NCBI RefSeq assembly: GCF_002283365.1 | Contig: NZ_MQWD01000001.1 | Span: forward strand, 1,038,724-1,102,723 | Length of the DNA stretch: 64,000 nt | Source of the DNA: Rubrivirga marina | Lineage (GTDB): Bacteria > Bacteroidota > Rhodothermia > Rhodothermales > Rubricoccaceae | Direction of reading: 5' to 3' | Part shown: piece after piece, positions 25,551 to 34,156 of the stretch | Layout of the letters: every line of letters begins with the position of its first letter | Numbering within the stretch: position 1 is the first letter of the stretch | Translations under genes and position numbers: made by a program | Notes under the pieces: model-generated | Seen by the model: only the letters and a program-made list of their open reading frames with translations | The model's database searches: none | Told to the model about the DNA's origin: nothing

Positions 25551-25949
25551 TCAGTCTCCGCCGCTCGACAGGTCGTCGGCGGCCCGGGCGAACGTAGCGC
25601 CCGAGGCCGGCTGGATGGCCATGTCCCAGTCGGGGAACCGCCGGGCCTCGACGGGCCCCCGGCGGCGGACGTCGATCGCGTCGTGCCGCGGGTCGGCGAC
25701 GATCCGGCGGATGCAGGCCTCGAGCGCGTTCCGCGGCCCCTCGATCCACTGGGCGAAGCGGACGATCTGGTCGCCGTCTTCCAGCACGACGAGCTTTCCG
25801 GTCACGCCATGGGCGGCGTTCCACCGGCGGGCGGCGAGGAGGAGGTCGCTGAGGTCGCGGTCGGAGAACGGCTCGGTCGGCGTTGAAACGTAGGCGAGGC
25901 CGTGGAGCGGGTCCGGCGCGTGGCCGACGACGTCGAGGGGATCGGACAT
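25551..25949 (-). CDS. BLUF-domain blue-light photoreceptor, second copy
   Basis: A 132-residue paralogue of the BLUF protein at 24189-24581. The same switch residues are present: Tyr in L-A-Y-V-S-T, Asn in W-N-A-A-H-G-V-T-G-K-L, Gln in R-F-A-Q-W-I-E-G-P, and W-D-M-A-I. D-P-R-H is the standard turn. The stretches F-A-Q-W-I-E-G-P and V-T-G-K-L-V-V-L-E-D are identical in both copies, so they arose by duplication. It is the first gene of the leftward run and is followed after 12 bp by the flavoprotein. Confidence 0.87.
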   Translation of the reverse strand: MSDPLDVVGHAPDPLHGLAYVSTPTEPFSDRDLSDLLLAARRWNAAHGVTGKLVVLEDGDQIVRFAQWIEGPRNALEACIRRIVADPRHDAIDVRRRGPVEARRFPDWDMAIQPASGATFARAADDLSSGGD

Positions 25950-26003
25950 GGGGACGGAGGCAGCGGCCCCGTCGTATCTCTGAGGCCCGCCACTCGTTTC
26001 CCC

Positions 26004-26552
26004 ATGCGCCGACTCCTCGCCCTCGTCGTCCTGTTCGTCGTCCTAGGCGCGTGCCGGACCGCGGCCCCGCCGCCCGCCCCGTCGCTCGAGGTCGTCCTCG
26101 TCCGCCATGCCGAGAAGGCCGACGACGGGACGCGCGACCCCGACCTCACCGACGCCGGCCGCGCACGGGCCGCGGCCCTCGCCGAGCGCCTCACCGGCGA
26201 GCGCCTCGTCGCCGTCTACGCGACGGAGTTCGTCCGGACGCAGGAGACGGCTCGGCCCACCGCCGAGGCGGCCGGCCTCGACGTGACGCTGGAGCCAGTC
26301 GGCACCGACGGTGTGCCCGCGTTCACGGCCCGGATGGCCGAGCGCGTGCGGAGCCACCTCTCGCCGGACGGCGGGACGGTCCTCGTCGTCGGCCACAGCA
26401 ACACGACCCCGGACCTCGCGGCAGCGCTCACCGGCCAGCCCGTCGAGCCGATGCCGGAGACCGAGTACGACCGCGTGATGGTGGTGACGCTCGACGCCGA
26501 CGGCGGCCGGCTCACGACGTCGCGCCTCGCGGTGCCGTCAAGCCCACGATGA
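26004..26552 (+). CDS. Secreted histidine phosphatase-superfamily lipoprotein
   Basis: A 182-residue lipoprotein with lipobox V-L-G-A-C (Cys at about 16). The branch-1 histidine phosphatase motif V-L-V-R-H-A-E-K follows at about residue 33, R-T-Q-E-T-A-R is the second Arg motif, and V-V-G-H-S-N-T-T-P supplies the second catalytic His. Size and motif order resemble SixA-type phosphatases, but this one is outside the cytoplasm. Its last 41 bp overlap the 3' end of the convergent glycerate kinase gene, so both transcripts are antisense over that stretch. Confidence 0.85.
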   Translation: MRRLLALVVLFVVLGACRTAAPPPAPSLEVVLVRHAEKADDGTRDPDLTDAGRARAAALAERLTGERLVAVYATEFVRTQETARPTAEAAGLDVTLEPVGTDGVPAFTARMAERVRSHLSPDGGTVLVVGHSNTTPDLAAALTGQPVEPMPETEYDRVMVVTLDADGGRLTTSRLAVPSSPR

Positions 26553-27852
26553 CGTCGGCGACGTTCGTGTGCGTCGGGCCGGTGCGGACGAGCGCGCCGG
26601 CCGCGTCGAGCGCGGGGTAGGCGTCGTTGTCGGTGAGGCGCTCGGCCGGGTCGAGGCCCGCCTGCCGGATGGCGTCGGCAGTGCGCGGCGACGCCCAGCC
26701 GCCGGCCGCGTCGGTCGGCCCGTCGACGCCGTCGGTGCCCCCGCTGAGGACGACCGCGTCCACCTCGGGCGCTCTATCGAGGTAGAGGGCGGCAGCGAGG
26801 GCGACCTCCTGGTTCCGCCCGCCGCGGCCGGTGCCCGTGACCGTCACGGTCGTCTCGCCGCCCCAGAGCCGGCACGTTGGGCGGCCGGGGTTCACTGCGA
26901 GCGCGGCCTCGGCGACGCGCCGCCCGATGGCGCGGGCCTTGCCCTCGACCTCTCGTTCCACCCGCTCCACCGCGTACCCGAGGCGGGCGGCCTCGCGCGC
27001 CGCCGCGTCGAGCGCCGTCTCGTTCGTTCCGATCACGTACGTCGTGACGGCGCCGAACGCCGGATGGTCGGGGCCGGGCGTGTCGGCGACGTCGCCCGCT
27101 GCTCCCGCGTCGAGGTGCCGGCGGACGGGTGAGGGCACGGCGCCCATCAGCCCGGCGTCGCGGAGGACGGCGAGCGCGTCGGCGAACGTCGTCGGGTCGG
27201 GGACGGTCGGGCCGCTGCCGATCACGGCCGGGTCGTCGCCCACGACGTCGGAGAGGACGAGGGCGAGCACGCGGGCGGGCGCAGCGGCGAGGGCGAGCCG
27301 CCCGCCGGAGATCCGCGAGAGGTGTTTTCGAACGGTGTTGATGCCCCCGATGGGGACGCCGCTTTCCAAGAGTAGCCGCGTCGTCGCGCGGACGTCGTCG
27401 AGCGAGACGCCGACGGGCGGGAGGCCCCACAGTGCCGAGCCGCCCCCGGAGACGAGCGCGACCACGAGGTCGTCGGGCCCGGCCGCCTCGGCGAGCGTGA
27501 GCGCCGCGCTGGCTGCCGCTGCGCTGGCGGGCGTCGGGACCGGGTGCCCGGCCTCGGTCACGGCGATCCGCGACGGGCGCGGGAGGTCGGCCGGCACCGT
27601 CGCCGCGTAGCCCGTCGGCACGACGACGGCGCCGTCGACCCGGACGTCCGCTCCGATCCGTGCGTCGAGCGCTCCCGCCAGGGGGATCGACGCCTTCCCG
27701 GCCCCGACGACGATCACGCGGTCGAACGACGCGAGGGGGCGGCCGGCGAGCGCGTCGAGGTCGGGCGCGTCGAGCAGCGCCGGCGCCTGGACGGCGCGGA
27801 CGGCGGCGTCGAACACGCGGCGGGCATCGTGGGCGAGATCGGGACGGGGCAT
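26512..27852 (-). CDS. Glycerate 2-kinase (MOFRL family)
   Basis: A 446-residue GckA-type kinase that phosphorylates glycerate to 2-phosphoglycerate. Seen: V-V-G-A-G-K-A-S-I at about residue 48, E-A-G-H-P-V-P at about 100, V-S-G-G-G-S-A-L-W at about 130, N-T-V-R-K-H-L-S-R-I-S-G-G-R-L at about 172, L-S-D-V-V-G-D-D at about 205, and the MOFRL domain with G-G-R-N-Q-E-V and L-S-G-G-T-D-G-V-D-G-P-T-D-A-A-G. The set is complete. The ATG at 27852 is preferred over upstream in-frame codons. It marks the left border of the T6SS run and is divergent from it. Confidence 0.95.
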   Translation of the reverse strand: MPRPDLAHDARRVFDAAVRAVQAPALLDAPDLDALAGRPLASFDRVIVVGAGKASIPLAGALDARIGADVRVDGAVVVPTGYAATVPADLPRPSRIAVTEAGHPVPTPASAAAASAALTLAEAAGPDDLVVALVSGGGSALWGLPPVGVSLDDVRATTRLLLESGVPIGGINTVRKHLSRISGGRLALAAAPARVLALVLSDVVGDDPAVIGSGPTVPDPTTFADALAVLRDAGLMGAVPSPVRRHLDAGAAGDVADTPGPDHPAFGAVTTYVIGTNETALDAAAREAARLGYAVERVEREVEGKARAIGRRVAEAALAVNPGRPTCRLWGGETTVTVTGTGRGGRNQEVALAAALYLDRAPEVDAVVLSGGTDGVDGPTDAAGGWASPRTADAIRQAGLDPAERLTDNDAYPALDAAGALVRTGPTHTNVADVIVGLTAPRGATS

Positions 27853-28009
27853 CACCCCGACAAGTTCGGCGTCGGGGGCCGTCCGCGACGGCCCCGAGGC
27901 GGGCGGGCTCGGCGGGCGGCGAAAAAAATGGGGGGCCCGCGACGCGCCATGACGCTCGACGGCAGGCTTTCCAGTAACACTCAACTAGACGCCCCTCCCG
28001 CCCCCGCCG

Positions 28010-28528
28010 ATGTCCCAGAGTTTCCAGCACGAGAAGCCGCCCGCCCGCGTCAACCTGTTCCTCGAGGTCGCCAAGGGCGATGCCAAGGAGCGCGTCGAAC
28101 TCCCCATGCGAATGCTCGTCATGGGTGACTTCACCAACCGCGAGGACGGCACGCCGCTCGAGGACCGGGAGGTGATCAACCTCAACAAGGACAACTTCGA
28201 GGACGTCCTCCAGTCCCAAGACCTCCGCGTCAAGACGGCCGTCGAGAACACCCTCACGGGCGACGGCGACCTCGCCGTCGATCTGAAGTTCGACTCGATG
28301 AAGTCGTTCAACCCGGAGCAGATCGCCAAGCAGGTCCCCGAGCTCTCGCGGCTCCTGGCCACGCGGAACCTCCTCCAGGACCTCCGCAACCGGCTCATCT
28401 CGGCCGCCGACTTCCGCAAGCAGATCGAGTCGGTCATCAACGACCCCGAGGCCCGCGAGCAGCTCCTCGCCGAGCTCGACACGATCATCCAGGAGGACGC
28501 CCCGGCCGGCGACGACGCCGAGGCGTAG
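28010..28528 (+). CDS. tssB: T6SS contractile sheath small subunit TssB
   Basis: A 172-residue protein of normal TssB length, one half of the sheath protomer. Recognisable blocks: H-E-K-P-P-A-R-V-N-L near the start, M-L-V-M-G-D-F at about 38-44, L-K-F-D-S-M-K-S-F-N-P-E-Q-I-A-K-Q-V-P-E-L at about 92-112, and the following L-L-x-x-R-N-L-L-Q-D-L helix. An Ala/Asp-rich acidic tail ends the protein. It opens the long rightward T6SS operon; the 157-bp spacer from glycerate kinase must contain the promoter. No Shine-Dalgarno is visible. Confidence 0.96.
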   Translation: MSQSFQHEKPPARVNLFLEVAKGDAKERVELPMRMLVMGDFTNREDGTPLEDREVINLNKDNFEDVLQSQDLRVKTAVENTLTGDGDLAVDLKFDSMKSFNPEQIAKQVPELSRLLATRNLLQDLRNRLISAADFRKQIESVINDPEAREQLLAELDTIIQEDAPAGDDAEA

Positions 28529-28605
28529 TCCCGCGCGCCGCGCCTAACCCCGAACTGCAGCGCCCCGCGCGCTCCCTCTCTCACTCCCGATCCCGTACCG
28601 TTCCT

Positions 28606-30135
28606 ATGGCTGAGGCCCAGACGCAGACCGACGCCGCTGCCGCCGAGACCACCGAGGCCGAGGGCTCCCTCCTCGACTCCATCCTCGCCAAGGTCGACGT
28701 CCAGAAACCCAAGGGCGACGTCCGCATTGACGCGTTCTCCGACGCCGACGCCGTCGGCGGGCAGGACCGCGGGGCCATGATGTCGGCCGCGCTGCGGGTG
28801 TTCGTCGACGCCGTGACCAAGAGTGGCGAGCCGGTCGCGAAGATCGACAAGCACCTCGTCGACAGCCTCGTCTCCGACATCGACGCGACGATCTCGAAGC
28901 AACTCGACAAGATCCTCCACAACAAGGAGGTCCAGAAGCTCGAGTCCGCCTGGCGCGGGCTGAAGTTCCTCGTCGACCGGACCGACTTCCGCAAGAACGT
29001 TAAGATCGAGCTCCTCAACGTGTCGAAGGACACGCTCCGGGAGTCGTTCGAGGACTCGCCCGAGCTCATCCAGAGCGCGCTCTACCGGCACGTCTACTCG
29101 AACGCCTACGACCAGCCGGGCGCCGACCCGTACTCGGCCATCGTCTCGAACTACGACTTCGGCGCGTCGCCGCAGGACATGGCGCTCCTGGCCGACATCT
29201 CGAAGGTGGCCGCCTCGGCGCACGCCCCGTTCCTGGGCGCCATCGGGCCCCAGTTCTTCGGGAAGGAGTCGATGGAGGAGTGGAAGAAGATCCCCGACCT
29301 CTCGGCCTACATGGAGCTGGCGGACTTCACGAAGTGGAACGCCCTCCGCGACACCGAGGACGCCCGCTACCTCGGCCTGACGTTCCCGCGCTTCCTCCTC
29401 CGGTTGCCCTACGGACAGGACACGGTCCCCGTGAAGTCGTTCAACTACGAGGAGTCGGTCACCGGCGACGACCACGACCGGTACCTCTGGGGCAACTCGT
29501 CGTTCGCGTTCGCCTCCAACATGGTCCGCGCGTTCCAGCGCGACGGCTGGAGCGTCCAGATCCGCGGGCCCCAGTCCGGCGGCAAGGTCGACGACCTGCC
29601 CGTCCACCTCTACGACGTGGGCAAGGGGAAGCAGGCCAAGATCCCGACGGAGGTCCCGATCTCGGAGACGCTCGAGTTCGAGGCGGCCAACCTCGGGTTC
29701 ATCCCGCTCTCGCACTACCAGGGCCGCGACTTCGCCTGCTTCTTCTCCGCCAACTCGACCCAGCGCCCGAAGCTCTACGACGACGACGCGGCGACGGCCA
29801 ACAGCCGGATCAACGCCCGCCTCCCGTACATCTTCCTGGCCTCCCGGATCGCCCACTACCTCAAGGTCCTCCAGCGCGAGAACATCGGCGCGACGAAGGA
29901 CGCCGGCGCCATCGAGGCCGAGCTCAATAAGTGGCTCAAGGGGCTCGTGACGGAGATGGACAAGCCGAGCGCCGAGCAGGTCGCGAAGTACCCGCTCAAA
30001 GCGGCCGAGGTCACCGTGGTCGAGCTCGACGACAACCCGGGCTTCTTCCGCGTCCAGACCGCGATCAAGCCGCACTTCCAGATCGAGGGGATGGACATCA
30101 GTCTGTCTCTCGTGGGCAAGATGCCCAAGAAGTAG
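28606..30135 (+). CDS. tssC: T6SS contractile sheath large subunit TssC
   Basis: A 509-residue TssC that pairs with TssB to build the sheath. Typical blocks are E-S-A-W-R-G-L-K-F-L-V at about residue 112, D-P-Y-S-A-I-V-S-N-Y-D-F at about 178, P-F-L-G-A-I-G-P-Q-F-F-G at about 206, F-L-L-R-L-P-Y-G at about 263, and L-W-G-N-S-S-F-A-F-A at about 295. The C-terminal sheath handshake region ends in L-S-L-V-G-K-M-P-K-K. It is intact and full length, unlike the fused copy at 45933-47747. Confidence 0.97.
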   Translation: MAEAQTQTDAAAAETTEAEGSLLDSILAKVDVQKPKGDVRIDAFSDADAVGGQDRGAMMSAALRVFVDAVTKSGEPVAKIDKHLVDSLVSDIDATISKQLDKILHNKEVQKLESAWRGLKFLVDRTDFRKNVKIELLNVSKDTLRESFEDSPELIQSALYRHVYSNAYDQPGADPYSAIVSNYDFGASPQDMALLADISKVAASAHAPFLGAIGPQFFGKESMEEWKKIPDLSAYMELADFTKWNALRDTEDARYLGLTFPRFLLRLPYGQDTVPVKSFNYEESVTGDDHDRYLWGNSSFAFASNMVRAFQRDGWSVQIRGPQSGGKVDDLPVHLYDVGKGKQAKIPTEVPISETLEFEAANLGFIPLSHYQGRDFACFFSANSTQRPKLYDDDAATANSRINARLPYIFLASRIAHYLKVLQRENIGATKDAGAIEAELNKWLKGLVTEMDKPSAEQVAKYPLKAAEVTVVELDDNPGFFRVQTAIKPHFQIEGMDISLSLVGKMPKK

Positions 30136-30289
30136 CGGGGTAGCCGACGGGCTGCCCCACCGCCCGGCCGGCGGCCCCGACGGGGGCCCGACCGGGCACC
30201 TCCCGCCACGACCCCAACCGCCCGCCCGCGGCGGCTCCGGCGACCCGCCGGCGCGCTGCGAACGGGATCCCTATACCCCACCGCTCCAC

Positions 30290-30294
30290 AGGAG
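30290..30294 (+). promoter_or_regulatory. Shine-Dalgarno sequence of hcp
   Basis: AGGAG, seven bases before the hcp ATG at 30302. Most other starts in this window lack any such sequence, which is usual in Bacteroidota-related bacteria, so this site suggests unusually high translation of the tube protein. The 166-bp spacer also contains GC-rich hairpins and CCCTATACCCC, which could add regulation. Confidence 0.6.
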
Positions 30295-30301
30295 CACTGC
30301 C

Positions 30302-30778
30302 ATGCCCACTCCCATCTACATGTCCATCAACGACGGCAGCGTCCAGGGCTCCGTCGACATCGCGGGCCGCGAGGGCACCGTCGAGATCATCGAGATGGAC
30401 CACAACGTCCACATTCCGACCGACATCCACTCGGGCCGGTCGTCGGGCGTCCGCCAGCACGGCCGGATGACGGTCCGCGCGGCCATCGACAAGGCCACCC
30501 CGTACCTCTACAAGGCCGTGACCGAGGGCGAGACCTACGACACGGTCAAGTTCAGCTTCTTCCAGATCGACGACACCGGCACCGAGGTCGAGTACTACAC
30601 GATCTTGATCGAGCGCGTGAAGGTCGCCGAGGTCAAGCTCGACGTGCCCAACGTCAAGAACGTCGAGAAGGAGCACTACCCGCACATGGTCGAGTACAGC
30701 TTCGTCTACGGCAAGATTACCTGGACCTGGAACGACGGGACGCTCGAGCACACCGACGACTGGGTCGCGGCCCGCTAG
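30302..30778 (+). CDS. hcp: T6SS tube protein Hcp
   Basis: A 158-residue Hcp that stacks as hexamers to form the inner tube. The protein starts with P-I-Y-M-S-I-N-D-G-S-V-Q-G-S-V-D and ends with the family pattern P-H-M-V-E-Y-S-F-V-Y-G-K-I-T-W-T-W, D-G-T-L-E-H-T-D-D-W. It has no signal peptide and no C-terminal toxin extension, so it is a structural Hcp. It is preceded by the only clear Shine-Dalgarno in the operon. Its spacing from tssC and tssE (166 and 83 bp) is larger than elsewhere in the run. Confidence 0.97.
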   Translation: MPTPIYMSINDGSVQGSVDIAGREGTVEIIEMDHNVHIPTDIHSGRSSGVRQHGRMTVRAAIDKATPYLYKAVTEGETYDTVKFSFFQIDDTGTEVEYYTILIERVKVAEVKLDVPNVKNVEKEHYPHMVEYSFVYGKITWTWNDGTLEHTDDWVAAR

Positions 30779-30783
30779 CGCGA

Positions 30784-30847
30784 GAGGCAAGGGGGACGGG
30801 GCATAGGGCAAGGGTTTCGGCTCGTGCCGCCTCGTGCCCCTTGCCTC
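30784..30847. repeat. Inverted repeat before tssE
   Basis: GAGGCAAGGGG (30784-30794) is perfectly complementary to CCCCTTGCCTC (30837-30847). The 3' arm ends 14 bp before the tssE ATG and directly after the hcp stop. A stem here could lower tssE relative to hcp by stopping transcription or hiding the start. Confidence 0.5.
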
Positions 30848-30861
30848 ACTCCCTTGTCCCG

Positions 30862-31278
30862 ATGGCGATCCGCCTCGCGCTGTTCGACGTCCTCGAAGGC
30901 CGGTTCGGCGGGGGCGGTCCCCTCGTCGACACGGTCTCGTCCGACGAGCACCGCGTTCACAGCATCGTGGGCAACCTCCAACGGCTGCTCAACACGCGCC
31001 AGGGGTCCGTGCCCCACCTCCCAGACTACGGGCTCCCCGACCTCTCGTCGATCCGCCGAGACGGGGCCTACGACGACCTCCGCAAGGCGATCCGCCAGGC
31101 CGTCCTCGACTACGAGCCCCGGCTGGCGCGCGTGCGCGTCGAGCCCCGCGACGCCGACCCGTACAAGATGCGGGTCACGTTCGTGATCTCGGGCGAAGTC
31201 GAGCGCGGCCTGCGGATCCAACTCGAGACCACGTTCGGCTCGCAAGAGCTCACCGACGTCCGCCCGACGGGGGGATGA
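30862..31278 (+). CDS. tssE: T6SS baseplate protein TssE (gp25-like)
   Basis: A 138-residue gp25-like wedge protein. The conserved E-P-R core is Y-E-P-R-L-A-R-V-R-V-E-P at about residues 91-102, the hallmark of TssE and phage gp25. The preceding I-V-G-N-L-Q-R-L-L-N-T-R-Q-G and L-P-D-Y-G-L-P-D are also family blocks. It joins TssF and TssG at the baseplate. The ATG at 30862 starts the conserved region at the right distance. Standard length. Confidence 0.94.
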   Translation: MAIRLALFDVLEGRFGGGGPLVDTVSSDEHRVHSIVGNLQRLLNTRQGSVPHLPDYGLPDLSSIRRDGAYDDLRKAIRQAVLDYEPRLARVRVEPRDADPYKMRVTFVISGEVERGLRIQLETTFGSQELTDVRPTGG

Positions 31279-31353
31279 GGGCGGGGAACGGGTGATGGGT
31301 TCGCCCTCGCCCCGTGCTCCGCTCCTCACCCCTCGCTCTTCACTCCTCATCCC
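31272..31353. repeat. Inverted repeat abutting the tssF start
   Basis: GGGATGAGG (31272-31280, at the tssE stop) is perfectly complementary to CCTCATCCC (31345-31353), which ends two bases before the tssF ATG. This is the fourth start-adjacent stem in the window. The pairing could link the end of tssE translation with tssF initiation. Confidence 0.45.
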
Positions 31354-31355
31354 GG

Positions 31356-33128
31356 ATGCTCCACCGTCACTACGAGAGCGAGCTCCGCTACTTCCGCGAG
31401 GGAGGGGCGGCCTTCGCCGAGGCGCATCCGGATCAGGCCCGGATGCTCCGCCTCGACGCGCTGGAGGACCGGGACCCGTACGTCGAGCGGCTCCTCGAAG
31501 GCGTCGCGTTCCTCTCGGCGCGCGTCCAAGAGCGGCTGGACGACGACCTCCCGGAGTACACGCAGCGCCTCGTCGGGCTGCTGTACCCCCATTTTCTGAC
31601 GCCCTTCCCCTCGTGCTGCGTCCTGGCCTTCGACCCGAAGCCGGGGCTGGTGCAGGAGACGACGATGATGCCACGCGGGACCGAGGTGCTGTCGGCGCAG
31701 GTCGGGCCGGAGCGCGTCCCGTGTCGGTTCCGGACGGCGCAGGACGTCCGGCTCCATCCGCTGAGCGTCCAGTCGCTGGAGCTCCGCTACGACCCCGACG
31801 AGACGAGCCGGCTCCGCCTCGTGTTCGCGCTCCACAAGGGGGCGACGCTGGAGTCGCTCGACCTCAGCCGGCTCCGCCTGTTCCTCCACGCGGAGGGCTC
31901 GGTGGCCTCGACAGCACACCTGCTCCTGACGCGGCATGTCACGCGGATCGAGGTGCGCGCGGGCACCGGCCTCTCGGCCCGGCCCGGCGACGGCGACGCG
32001 CCCGAGGTCGTGGTCCGCGGCCAGGACGGCGTGCGGCCCGCCGGGCTCAGCCCCGACGAGGCGCTCCTCCCGCACGGCGACGCGCTGCCCTCTGGGCTCC
32101 GGCTGCTGCAGGAGATGCTCCTGTTCCGCCGCAAGTTCTGGCAGGTCGACCTCCTCGGCCTCGACGCGCTCGCCGAGGCAGAGCCGGGCGCCGAGGGGTT
32201 CGCCGTCGACCTCGTGTTCGACCGGCCGTACCCGGAGGACCGCCGGCTCAAGGCCGAGCACGTGGTGCTCCACTGCACGCCGGCCGTCAACCTGTTCGAG
32301 CACGACGCGGAGCCGGCCCGGGCCGAGCACACCTGGGCCGAGCAGCGCGTGATCCCCAGCCTCCGCCACCGCCAGTCGATCGAACCCTACGACGTGACGA
32401 GCGTCGTGAGCATTGAGGAGGGGACGGGCCGGCGGCGGACGTACGCACGCGCGTTCGGGCTGTCGGCCGACGCGGAGCGGTCGTACGACGTGCTCCGGCG
32501 GCCGGGCTCGGGCGCGGCCCACGATGTGTATCTCCTGCTCGCGAGTCCCGACCTCGACGCGGGCACGCCGACGCCCGAGTCGCTCTCGGTTTCGCTCCGC
32601 TGCACGAACGGGTCGCTGCCCTACGAGGCGCTCCAGCCGGGCATGGTCGATCGGCTCTCGCCGAGCGCGCCGCAGATCGCGAGCGTGAAGAACCTCGACC
32701 GGCCATCGCTCACGCGTCGCCCGCCGCTCGACCGGCAGCCCGGCCTGCTCTGGGCGCTCCTCGCGCAGTGGTCGTTCAGTCACGGCTCCGTCGCCACGCA
32801 CGACGCCCTCGTGGGGCTGCTGGAACTCTACGACTGGGCCGACACCGAGGCCAGCCGGCGTCGCCGCCGCGGGCTCCAGAAGGTCCGCTGGGAGCCGGCC
32901 GAGATGCTCCGCCGCGGGTCCGTGCGCCGCGGGGCCCACGTCACGGTCGAGGTCGCCGACGGCCACTTTTCCGACGACGGGGACCTCGCGCTCTTCGGGC
33001 TCGTGCTCAGCGAGTTCCTGTCGCTCTACGCCACGATCAACGCGTTCGTCCACCTGACGATCGAGAGCACGCCTTCGGGCCGGACGATGACGTGGGCACC
33101 CGACCGCGGCCAGCGCCCCCTCGTATGA
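31356..33128 (+). CDS. tssF: T6SS baseplate protein TssF
   Basis: A 590-residue TssF/VasA, normal length. It begins with the family start Y-E-S-E-L-R-Y-F-R-E and P-D-Q-A-R-M-L-R at about residue 22-29, then D-P-Y-V-E-R-L-L-E-G-V-A-F-L-S-A-R-V, Y-P-H-F-L-T-P-F-P-S, and near the C-terminus A-H-V-T-V-E-V-A-D and F-L-S-L-Y-A-T-I-N-A-F. With TssG and TssE it forms baseplate wedges. Its TGA overlaps the start of tssG by four bases (ATGA). Confidence 0.95.
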   Translation: MLHRHYESELRYFREGGAAFAEAHPDQARMLRLDALEDRDPYVERLLEGVAFLSARVQERLDDDLPEYTQRLVGLLYPHFLTPFPSCCVLAFDPKPGLVQETTMMPRGTEVLSAQVGPERVPCRFRTAQDVRLHPLSVQSLELRYDPDETSRLRLVFALHKGATLESLDLSRLRLFLHAEGSVASTAHLLLTRHVTRIEVRAGTGLSARPGDGDAPEVVVRGQDGVRPAGLSPDEALLPHGDALPSGLRLLQEMLLFRRKFWQVDLLGLDALAEAEPGAEGFAVDLVFDRPYPEDRRLKAEHVVLHCTPAVNLFEHDAEPARAEHTWAEQRVIPSLRHRQSIEPYDVTSVVSIEEGTGRRRTYARAFGLSADAERSYDVLRRPGSGAAHDVYLLLASPDLDAGTPTPESLSVSLRCTNGSLPYEALQPGMVDRLSPSAPQIASVKNLDRPSLTRRPPLDRQPGLLWALLAQWSFSHGSVATHDALVGLLELYDWADTEASRRRRRGLQKVRWEPAEMLRRGSVRRGAHVTVEVADGHFSDDGDLALFGLVLSEFLSLYATINAFVHLTIESTPSGRTMTWAPDRGQRPLV

Positions 33129-34144
33129 CCTCGCGCCGCCCCGACTCCGACCGCCTCGGCGGCGCCCCCGAGGCGCACGCGGACGAGACGCTGGACCGGA
33201 TGGTCCGCGAGGGGCACCGGTACGGGTTTTTCCAGGCCGTGCGCTTGCTGGCGGCGGCGCGGGGCGGGCCGCACACGGTGGGCGGGCCGGAGCCGAGGCG
33301 GGAGGCCGTCCGCGTGAGCCCGGACCCGTCGAGCGTCTTCCCCGCCTCCGACGTCCGGCACGTTCGCGCGCCCGAGGCGCCGACGGAGCCCGTCCCGGTC
33401 GAGGTCGGCTTCGGCGGCCTCTTCGGCGTCGACGCGGCGCTGCCGAGCGCCTTCCATGAGCGGATCTCGAAGCAGGAGGCCGAGACGCGGCCGCTCCGCG
33501 ACTTCCTGGACCTGCTCGGTCACCGGCCCTACGCCCAACTCTGGCGGGCGTGGGCGAAGTACCGCCCCGAGGTCCGCTCGTGGGCCACGGACCGCCGCAA
33601 CCCGCACGCGACGCGCGCCGGGGCCCTCAGCGGCATCGCCGCGACCGACGACACGCCGGTCGAGCCGCGCACGCTCCTGCCGCTGGCGGCCCGCTTCTCC
33701 GCGTGGAGCCGCAACGCCGAGGGGCTGAGGGCGCTCTTGGAGCACGCGACCGGGCTGGCGGTCCGCGTGATCGAGAACGTCCCGCGGCTCGTCCGCCTCG
33801 GCGACCGGCCCGCGCTCGGCGCCGCCCGCCTCGGGCTCGACGCCGTCGTGGGCGAGCGCATCTACGACGAGTCCGGGATGTTCCGGATCGAGATCGGGCC
33901 GCTCGGGCGCGAGGCGTTCCGCGACCTCCTCCCGGGCAAGGGCGGCGCCAGCCGCGTCGCCGCGCTCGTCCGCCTCTACGCCTCCGACGCGCTCGACTAC
34001 GACGTCGACCTCCTGCTCCGGTCCGAGGAGGCGCCCCCGCTCGTCCTCGGCGACGTCGAGAGCGCCCGGCTCGGCCGGAACGCCCACCTCGGCACCCCCC
34101 GAACGCCGCTCGTCCGCCGCCGCGTCCGCTACGTCGCGGCCTAG
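33125..34144 (+). CDS. tssG: T6SS baseplate protein TssG
   Basis: A 339-residue TssG/VasB. Seen are G-F-F-Q-A-V-R-L-L near residue 34-42, V-E-V-G-F-G-G-L-F-G at about 91-100, L-P-S-A-F-H-E and F-L-D-L-L-G-H-R at about 128, and the C-terminal block L-G-R-N-A-H-L-G-T with R-V-R-Y-V. Normal length. It is translationally coupled to tssF by overlap, and 12 bp separate it from clpV. It completes the wedge set E-F-G; TssK is not in this window. Confidence 0.93.
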   Translation: MTSRRPDSDRLGGAPEAHADETLDRMVREGHRYGFFQAVRLLAAARGGPHTVGGPEPRREAVRVSPDPSSVFPASDVRHVRAPEAPTEPVPVEVGFGGLFGVDAALPSAFHERISKQEAETRPLRDFLDLLGHRPYAQLWRAWAKYRPEVRSWATDRRNPHATRAGALSGIAATDDTPVEPRTLLPLAARFSAWSRNAEGLRALLEHATGLAVRVIENVPRLVRLGDRPALGAARLGLDAVVGERIYDESGMFRIEIGPLGREAFRDLLPGKGGASRVAALVRLYASDALDYDVDLLLRSEEAPPLVLGDVESARLGRNAHLGTPRTPLVRRRVRYVAA

Positions 34145-34156
34145 CCCCTTCCCCCG

